A DNA stretch of 64,000 nucleotides, from NCBI RefSeq assembly GCF_026340095.1, contig NZ_JAPEPO010000001.1:6964501-7028500 (forward strand). The letters run 5' to 3'. The position numbers were made by a program, and so were the translations under genes. Every line of letters begins with the position of its first letter. The stretch's first letter is position 1. Of this stretch, positions 59,454 through 64,000 are shown piece after piece. The DNA is from Streptomyces sp. NBC_01446. GTDB taxonomy: Bacteria; Actinomycetota; Actinomycetes; Streptomycetales; Streptomycetaceae. Under the pieces are notes generated by a model. That model was not told where the DNA came from. It worked only from the letters and a program-made list of their open reading frames with translations, and searched no databases.

Positions 59454-60089
59454 TCACCTGGCGCCGGAGGCCGAACCGGACGTCTTGCGGTTGTCGATGA
59501 CCCGGTCCACGAGCCCGTACTCCACGGCGTCCTGGGCCCGGAGGATCGTGTCCCGCTCGATGTCGGCGGCGATGCGCTCGCGGCTCTGCCCGGTGTGCCG
59601 CGCGAGCAGTTCTTCCAGCTGGGCGCGCATACGCACCAGTTCACGGGCCTGGATCTCCAGGTCGGTCGGCTGGCCCTGCGCGGGCTCGGGCAGCCCCGGC
59701 TGATGGATCACCACGCGCGCGCCGGGCAGCGTGGCCCGCTTCCCCGGCGTCCCGGCCGCCAGGAGCACGGCGGCGGCGGAGGCGGCCTGCCCGAGGCACA
59801 CGGTCTCGACCTCGCAGCTGACGAACCGGATCGTGTCGTAGATCGCCGTCATCGCGCTGAACGAGCCGCCGGGGGAGTTGATGTACAGCGAGATGTCCCG
59901 GTCCGGCGCGGCGTACTCGAGGTGCATGAACTGCGCCATCACGTCGTTCGCGGAGGTGTCGTCGATCGGCGTCCCCAGGAAGACGATCCGCTCCTCCAGG
60001 AGCTTGGAGTACGGGTCGAGGGTGCGGTGCCCGGCCGAGGTGCGCTCGGTGAACTCGGGCAGGACGTAGCGGGCGGAAGGTCGGTTCAT
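59454..60089 (-). CDS. clpP: ATP-dependent Clp protease proteolytic subunit (ClpP3-type)
   Basis: A 211-residue ClpP. The catalytic Ser is in GQAASAAAVLLAAG and the His in VVIHQPG. The Asp is in IERDT, and the usual four residues after it (ERDR in E. coli) are missing. That shorter loop, and AAS followed by AAV rather than MGA, fit the ClpP3 branch of Streptomyces. The substrate-binding GS/PGGS is INSPGGSFSAMTA. ClpP3 is often paired with ClpP4; no clpP4 follows here, only a small hypothetical gene. ATG 60089. Confidence 0.9.
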   Translation of the reverse strand: MNRPSARYVLPEFTERTSAGHRTLDPYSKLLEERIVFLGTPIDDTSANDVMAQFMHLEYAAPDRDISLYINSPGGSFSAMTAIYDTIRFVSCEVETVCLGQAASAAAVLLAAGTPGKRATLPGARVVIHQPGLPEPAQGQPTDLEIQARELVRMRAQLEELLARHTGQSRERIAADIERDTILRAQDAVEYGLVDRVIDNRKTSGSASGAR

Positions 60090-60128
60090 GGCACATGCCT
60101 CCGTGAGCGCGGAACTCGGTCGCTGCTT

Positions 60129-60145
60129 CTGTAAAAAATGTACAG
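60129..60145. promoter_or_regulatory. AT-rich inverted repeat CTGTA-AAAAATG-TACAG
   Basis: Perfect 5-bp arms around an A-rich centre, 40-56 bases upstream of the clpP start, in an otherwise GC-rich region. It is a candidate operator or promoter element. It does not match the known PopR motif of ClpP3 operons. Confidence 0.45.
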
Positions 60146-60175
60146 GACGTACGGATGGCCGGGTAGGGCTCAGGA

Positions 60176-60224
60176 TGCGAGAAGCGCGAAAAGGAGGGCT
60201 CGGGCTGCGAGAGACGCGAAAAGG
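60176..60224. repeat. Direct 19-bp repeat TGCGAGAAGCGCGAAAAGG
   Basis: Copies at 60176-60194 and 60206-60224 differ at two positions (AAGC versus GAC). They occupy the gap between clpP and the downstream terminator hairpin. Confidence 0.8.
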
Positions 60225-60257
60225 GGCCGGCCCGCGCCCGAGGCGCCGGCCGACCCC
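60223..60257 (-). terminator. Hairpin GGGGCCGGC...GCCGGCC
   Basis: GGGGCCGGC pairs with GCCGGCCGACCCC across a 13-base loop, with a mismatch. It lies downstream of the leftward hypothetical gene at 60282 and probably ends its transcript. Confidence 0.5.
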
Positions 60258-60281
60258 CTGCTCCGTTCTCCTGTGTCGTGG

Positions 60282-60641
60282 CTACTGGTCGCCGTCGTCC
60301 GACCTGGACAGGCGTAGCGCGAGGTGCTGCAGGAGGTCGGCGGTCTTGATGTCCGTCCGGCCCGAGTCATGCACCTCGGCGAGCTCGGAGAAGAGGAACG
60401 CGAACGCGCCCACCAGGGAGATCGTCACCGGCATCAGTGCCGCGACGGTGGCCTCCGCCGCCTCCTCCACGCTCGATTCCGCCGGGATCTCGATGGAGGG
60501 GAACACCTCTGTCACCAGGCGCCCGAGCTGGGCGTCCTCGGCCTCGATGTCGGGCTCGGCATCCTTGCTGAGCCTGCGCACCATTTCCTGGGTCTCGGTC
60601 AGGACGCCGATTGCGCGCAAGATGATCTCGCTCTGTTCCAT
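60282..60641 (-). CDS. Small acidic hypothetical protein
   Basis: A 119-residue acidic, helical protein (MEQSEIILRAIGVLTETQEMVRRLSKDAEPDIEAEDAQLGRL...). A hydrophobic stretch at residues ~63-85 (TVAALMPVTISLVGAFAFLF) may be a buried helix or a membrane segment. I recognise no family. It is in the same direction as clpP but separated by about 190 bases with a terminator. Confidence 0.75.
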   Translation of the reverse strand: MEQSEIILRAIGVLTETQEMVRRLSKDAEPDIEAEDAQLGRLVTEVFPSIEIPAESSVEEAAEATVAALMPVTISLVGAFAFLFSELAEVHDSGRTDIKTADLLQHLALRLSRSDDGDQ

Positions 60642-60871
60642 GCGCGGAGCCTAGGCGCGCGAGGCCCCGCCGCGGGCGCTGTTCCGGGCGGGGCTCCGTC
60701 GGATCCGCGCAAGCAGCCATGCAGCACGAACAGTTGACACGTCGACGCTACGCGCGGCCACTGACAACGGCAGTGGTCCGAACCGTCCCGGCCGGGCCGC
60801 CGTCCCACCTGTGGGTCGCTGTGCGGTCACGGAACGTGTCCGTGCTGTGGGCCCGGTCTAAGCTGGAGGAC

Positions 60872-61150
60872 ATGGCCTACGAGATTCCGGTGACGCAAGC
60901 CCGCGCTGAGCTCGCCGATCTGATCAACCGCGTCGTGTACGGCGGGGAGCGCGTCGTCGTGACCCGGCACGGCAAGCCGCTCGTCGCGCTGGTCTCCGCG
61001 GCCGATCTCGAGCGCCTGGAGGCCCTGGGGGAGCCGGAGGACGAGCAAGTGATCAGCTCCGTCTCCAGTATCGGCTCGACCTCGTCCACCGGCGGCGACC
61101 GCCACCGCTTCGGCATCGCCGCGGAGCACCGGGGGCCGGAGGTCAGGTAG
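60872..61150 (+). CDS. Phd/YefM-family antitoxin, orphan
   Basis: A 92-residue protein. Residues 1-55 (YEIPVTQARAELADLINRVVYGGERVVVTRHGKPLVALVSAADLERLEAL) match the Phd/YefM DNA-binding domain. The tail (EDEQVISSVSSIGSTSSTGGDRHRFG) replaces the usual toxin-binding acidic helix with a Ser/Gly-rich run. No toxin gene follows; the next gene is 700 bases away. It may be a solitary regulator. ATG 60872 has GGAGG five bases upstream. Confidence 0.87.
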   Translation: MAYEIPVTQARAELADLINRVVYGGERVVVTRHGKPLVALVSAADLERLEALGEPEDEQVISSVSSIGSTSSTGGDRHRFGIAAEHRGPEVR

Positions 61151-61211
61151 GTCGGGGAGGTCGGTCAGGTCGGGAGGTCGGTCAGGTCGGTGAGGTCGGT
61201 GAGGTCCGGCA
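61139..61211. repeat. Tandem AGGTCGG-type repeats
   Basis: About eight imperfect copies of an 8-9-base unit (AGGTCGGT, AGGTCGGG, AGGTCAGG) starting at the 3' end of the Phd gene. GC-rich slippage repeats with no obvious function. Confidence 0.8.
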
Positions 61212-61465
61212 GATCTGGCTGACCTGGTAGGTCGGATGCGTATGCCAGGCCTCAAGCGGGGCCTGGATCAAGTGACTTGGGCTCCTTGGCCCCTTCTTCG
61301 GCGCCGCCCCGCTTCTTGCGCAGCCCGCCGAGCGGTACGTATACGAGCCCGAGCCCCGCTCACGCCGCCGGCGTGATGGCGGGCGTCAAGCCCCACACCC
61401 TGTCGAAGTGCGACCGAGCGCGGCAGCGTTCCGCCGGTGCCCGACGGCGTGAACTGGCTTATGCG

Positions 61466-61484
61466 GCCGACCGGTTCGGTCGGC
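61466..61484. terminator. Perfect hairpin GCCGACCG-GTT-CGGTCGGC
   Basis: An 8-bp perfect stem with a 3-base loop, 316 bases downstream of the Phd-type antitoxin. It may end that transcript, or be an operator. Confidence 0.45.
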
Positions 61485-61691
61485 AGCGGCATCGTCGGCG
61501 CCTCCAGCCCTCCGCACCCGCGTGCCCTTCGGGGCCTCGGCGGGTCACGGCGCCTCGGCGGTCACGGCCTGCTGGTGCCGCGTGGCAGGCCCTGTCCGGG
61601 GAGGCCCATGTCGAAACTTTGCAGAACGGCCTGCAGGCCCTCATGGGTATGGGTGAGCCCAGCTGGCAGTCATGAGCGGGTCAAAGGGTGG

Positions 61692-61707
61692 TTAACCTCG
61701 TTGAAAC
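61692..61707 (+). promoter_or_regulatory. GlnR box TTAAC-CTCGTT-GAAAC
   Basis: Matches the actinobacterial GlnR consensus gTnAc-N6-GaAAc at four of five positions in the first half and all five in the second. Urease genes are known GlnR targets in Streptomyces. It is 160 bases upstream of ureA, so the urease operon is predicted to respond to nitrogen status. Confidence 0.75.
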
Positions 61708-61757
61708 TCCCCGCAATTAGCCTGCACCGCACGTCACCAGGGGCTTTTGTAACCGGG

Positions 61758-61777
61758 ATGCACAAGATCGTGTGCAT
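61758..61777. promoter_or_regulatory. Palindrome ATGCACA-AGATCG-TGTGCAT
   Basis: Perfect 7-bp arms with a 6-base spacer, followed by an AT-rich segment (TTGTATGTTACATCTATACC) that looks like the core promoter of ureA. It is partly similar to Fur-type operators and could serve nickel regulation (Nur), since urease needs nickel, but this is inference. Confidence 0.6.
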
Positions 61778-61865
61778 TTCTTGTATGTTACATCTATACC
61801 CGTCGCGGTGGCCGCGGCAGCCGGACCCCGCACGGTCCGGAGTGAAGGACTGTGAGGTGGGAGCC

Positions 61866-62168
61866 GTGCAACTGACCCCGCACGAGCAGGAGAGACTGCT
61901 CATTCATGTGGCCGCCGACGTGGCCGAGAAGCGCCGGGCCCGGGGTCTGAAGCTCAACCATCCCGAGGCGATCGCTCTTGTCACGTCGCACATTCTCGAA
62001 GGCGCACGTGACGGCCGGACCGTAGCCGAACTCATGTCGTCCGGTCGCAAGGTGCTCACGCGCGACGACGTCATGGAGGGCATCCCCGAGATGATCCACG
62101 ATGTGCAGGTCGAGGCGACCTTCCCCGACGGCACGAAGCTCGTCACCGTCCATGACCCGATCGTCTGA
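61866..62168 (+). CDS. ureA: Urease subunit gamma
   Basis: A 100-residue urease gamma chain. Hallmarks are LTPHEQERLLIHVAADVAEKRRARGLKLNHPEAIALVTSHILEGARDGRTVAELM and VMEGIPEMIHDVQVEATFPDGTKLVTVHDPI. Length fits the separate (non-fused) gamma subunit. The start is GTG 61866, with GGGAG upstream. Long open frames upstream are not part of it. First gene of ureABC. Confidence 0.95.
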   Translation: MQLTPHEQERLLIHVAADVAEKRRARGLKLNHPEAIALVTSHILEGARDGRTVAELMSSGRKVLTRDDVMEGIPEMIHDVQVEATFPDGTKLVTVHDPIV

Positions 62169-62184
62169 CGGGGGGAGCGTTTCC

Positions 62185-62496
62185 ATGATCCCCGGAGAGA
62201 TCCTGTTCGCGGACGAGCCCGTCGTGTTCAACGAGGGCCGCGAGGTCACCCGTCTGACCGTGCTCAACGCCGCCGACCGGCCCGTCCAGGTCGGTTCCCA
62301 CTATCACTTCGCCGAGGCCAATCCCGGTCTGGAGTTCGACCGTGCCGCAGCGCACGGTCTGCGACTCAACGTCGCCGCAGGGACCGCCGTGCGCTTCGAG
62401 CCCGGAATCCCTGTCGACATCGAACTCGTGCCTCTGGCCGGCCGGCGCATCGTGCCCGGTCTGCGGGGCCGGACCGGAGGTGCCCTCGATGGCTGA
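62185..62496 (+). CDS. ureB: Urease subunit beta
   Basis: A 103-residue beta chain with MIPGEILFADEPVVFNEGREVTRLTVLNAADRPVQVGSHYHFAEANPGLEFDR and the FEPGIPVDIELVPLAGRRIVPGLRG core. ATG 62185 has GGGGGAG upstream. It overlaps ureC by eight bases (ATGGCTGA), so the subunits are translated in coupling and should be produced in equal amounts. Confidence 0.95.
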   Translation: MIPGEILFADEPVVFNEGREVTRLTVLNAADRPVQVGSHYHFAEANPGLEFDRAAAHGLRLNVAAGTAVRFEPGIPVDIELVPLAGRRIVPGLRGRTGGALDG

Positions 62497-64000
62497 ACTC
62501 TCCCGCGCCGCCTACGCCGACCTGTTCGGCCCCACCACAGGCGACCGCATCCGCCTCGCGGACACCGACCTGCTGATCGAGATCGAGGGGGACCGCTCCG
62601 GCGGCCCCGGACTCTCCGGCGACGAGTCGGTGTTCGGCGGCGGCAAGGTGATCCGCGAGTCCATGGGCCAGTCACGCGCTACGCGCGCGGACGGCGCCCC
62701 CGACACCGTCATCACCGGCGCCGTGATCATCGACCACTGGGGCATCGTCAAGGCCGACATCGGTATACGGGACGGCCGGATCACCGCGATCGGCAAGTCC
62801 GGCAACCCGGACACGATGGACGGCGTCCACCCCGACCTCGTCATCGGGCCCGAGACCGAGATCCTCGCGGGCAATGGCAAGATCGTCACCGCCGGCGCCA
62901 TCGACACCCACATCCACTTCATCTCGCCGACCATCGTCGACGAGGCACTCGCCTCCGGTGTCACCACACTCATCGGCGGCGGGACCGGCCCGGCCGAGGG
63001 CTCCAAGGCGACCACGATCACCCCTGGTTCGTGGCATCTTGCCCGCATGTTCGAGGCGATGGAGTCGAGCCCCGTCAACATCGGCTTCCTCGGCAAGGGC
63101 AACACCACGTCCGCCGAGTCGATGTACGCCCAACTGCGCGCGGGCGCCGTCAGTTTCAAGATCCACGAGGACTGGGGCGCGACCCCCGCCGTCATCGACG
63201 CCTGCCTGAACGTCTGTGAGGTCACCGGCGCACAGTTGGCCGTCCACACGGACACCCTGAACGAGGCGGGCTTCGTCGACGCCACCTTCGACGCCGTGGC
63301 CGGCCGTACCCTGCACGCCTTCCACGTCGAGGGCGCGGGCGGCGGTCACGCGCCCGACATGATCACGGCCGTCTCGCTGCCCAACATGCTGCCGAGCTCG
63401 ACCAACCCGACCCGGCCGCACACCGTCAACACCGTCGAGGAACACCTCGACATGCTGATGGTCTGTCACCACCTCAACCCGGCCGTCCCCGAGGACCTGG
63501 CCTTCGCCGAGTCCCGGATCCGGCCCACCACCATCGCGGCCGAGGACATCCTTCACGACATCGGCGCCATCTCGATCATGTCCTCGGACTCCCAGGCGAT
63601 GGGCCGCATCGGCGAGGTCGTCCTGCGGACCTGGCAGACCGCGCACGTCATGAAGCGCCGCCGCGGCCAACTCCCCGGCGACACCCGCGCCGACAACCGG
63701 CGTGCCCGTCGCTATGTCGCCAAATACACGATCAACGCGGCCGTCGCGCAGGGCATCGACCACGAGATCGGCTCCGTCGAGACCGGCAAGCTCGCCGACC
63801 TCGTGCTCTGGGACCCCCGGTTCTTCGGTGTCAAGCCGCAGCTCGTCATCAAGGGCGGCCAGATCGCGTACGCACAAATGGGTGACGCCAACGCGTCCAT
63901 CCCCACGCCGCAGCCCGTCCTGCCCCGCCCCATGTTCGGTGCCCACGGCAGGGCCCCCGCCTCGAACTCGTTCTTCTACGTGACGCAGACCGCCCTCGAC
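62489..64000 (+). CDS. ureC: Urease subunit alpha (3' end outside window)
   Basis: The first 504 codons of the nickel-containing catalytic subunit; the family is about 570. Metal and substrate residues are visible: DTHIHF, the carbamylated Lys in AVSFKIHEDWG, AVHTDTLNEAG, AFHVEGAGGGHAPD, the mobile-flap Cys in MVCHHLNP and the Asp in SSDSQAMGR. The frame is intact to the window edge. With ureA and ureB it hydrolyses urea to ammonia. Accessory genes are expected to the right. Confidence 0.95.
   Translation, partial: MAELSRAAYADLFGPTTGDRIRLADTDLLIEIEGDRSGGPGLSGDESVFGGGKVIRESMGQSRATRADGAPDTVITGAVIIDHWGIVKADIGIRDGRITAIGKSGNPDTMDGVHPDLVIGPETEILAGNGKIVTAGAIDTHIHFISPTIVDEALASGVTTLIGGGTGPAEGSKATTITPGSWHLARMFEAMESSPVNIGFLGKGNTTSAESMYAQLRAGAVSFKIHEDWGATPAVIDACLNVCEVTGAQLAVHTDTLNEAGFVDATFDAVAGRTLHAFHVEGAGGGHAPDMITAVSLPNMLPSSTNPTRPHTVNTVEEHLDMLMVCHHLNPAVPEDLAFAESRIRPTTIAAEDILHDIGAISIMSSDSQAMGRIGEVVLRTWQTAHVMKRRRGQLPGDTRADNRRARRYVAKYTINAAVAQGIDHEIGSVETGKLADLVLWDPRFFGVKPQLVIKGGQIAYAQMGDANASIPTPQPVLPRPMFGAHGRAPASNSFFYVTQTALD

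Larger units (their letters stand above)
61212..61865. other. Long intergenic region upstream of ureA
   Basis: About 650 bases without a convincing gene. Open frames on both strands lack ribosome sites and similarity. It contains a hairpin at 61466, a GlnR-type box at 61692, a 20-bp palindrome at 61758 and an AT-rich promoter stretch near 61785-61803. Confidence 0.6.

Noticed and set aside
60129..60145. PopR or ClgR site upstream of clpP
   Set aside because: The CTGTA...TACAG repeat does not match the PopR or ClgR motifs as I know them, so only a generic operator is listed.
61139..61211. Possible CRISPR-like repeat tract
   Set aside because: Units are 8-9 bases and contiguous, without spacers; it is a simple tandem repeat.
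61277..61675. Open frames on both strands in the ureA upstream region
   Set aside because: No ribosome sites, no recognisable domain, and composition differs from the coding neighbours; treated as intergenic.

Overview
The window is a high-GC actinobacterial chromosome segment, almost certainly Streptomyces. This rests on the strong GC bias at third codon positions, frequent GTG/TTG starts, and typical streptomycete families: an XRE-DUF5753/DUF397/HATPase set, a DUF574 methyltransferase, an RHH/Fic-like pair, an ECF41 sigma factor, a ClpP3-type protease subunit and split urease subunits. I found no rRNA, tRNA or CRISPR array.

Layout. 1-3193: membrane-anchored protein (partial), thioesterase-fold protein, DedA protein, gamma-carbonic anhydrase-like protein and a hexapeptide acyltransferase. 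3194-4902: an IS1182-family insertion sequence sitting exactly at the acyltransferase stop codon. 4926-7069: EamA exporter with divergent XRE-cupin regulator, and a YbaK-type deacylase. 7070-9045: an IS607-like element with an intact TnpB-like nuclease gene and an internally deleted TnpA. 9166-15620: lipoprotein, cupin, CoA-binding protein, M56 peptidase/BlaI pair, APC permease and YigZ. 15717-19873: sbcD-sbcC. 19901-24547: two Lrp/AsnC regulators, each divergent from a metabolic gene (rhodanese; PLP gamma-family enzyme), with a DUF885 peptidase-like gene between them. 24636-31173: a TM-ACT-GNAT fusion, a Tat-exported PhoD phosphatase behind a PHO box, a MocR/EamA pair and a hydrolase. 31357-34511: ECF41 sigma factor, a GntR regulator behind a DasR-like operator, and a ROK regulator.

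34631-38340 is a two-component system divergent from an ABC exporter. 38404-50137 holds a hypothetical gene, a DUF574 methyltransferase, purB with a mismatch glycosylase, an SGNH hydrolase, two CNNM/CBS membrane proteins in an overlapping operon, GNAT, an F420-type oxidoreductase and a MacB-like ABC pair. 50315-50930 is an RHH/Fic-like toxin-antitoxin-type pair. 50935-55590 is the biotin cluster (bioB-bioA-bioD, with bioF divergent). 55574-57409 is the XRE/DUF397/HATPase regulatory set. 57464-60641 carries a DUF6328 protein, an NlpC/P60 hydrolase behind a probable c-di-AMP riboswitch, a ClpP3-type gene with a small partner, and a hypothetical protein. 60872-61150 is an orphan Phd-type antitoxin. 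61866-64000 is ureA-ureB-ureC (ureC cut by the window edge), preceded by a GlnR-type box and a second palindrome.

Much of the window is ordinary core genome. The most unusual parts are the TnpA-deletion/TnpB pair, the Fic-like protein with a degenerate active-site motif, the Cys-Gly-Ser repeat tail on BioB, the CTG-started glycosylase, and several well-formed palindromes in divergent promoters that predict specific regulators.
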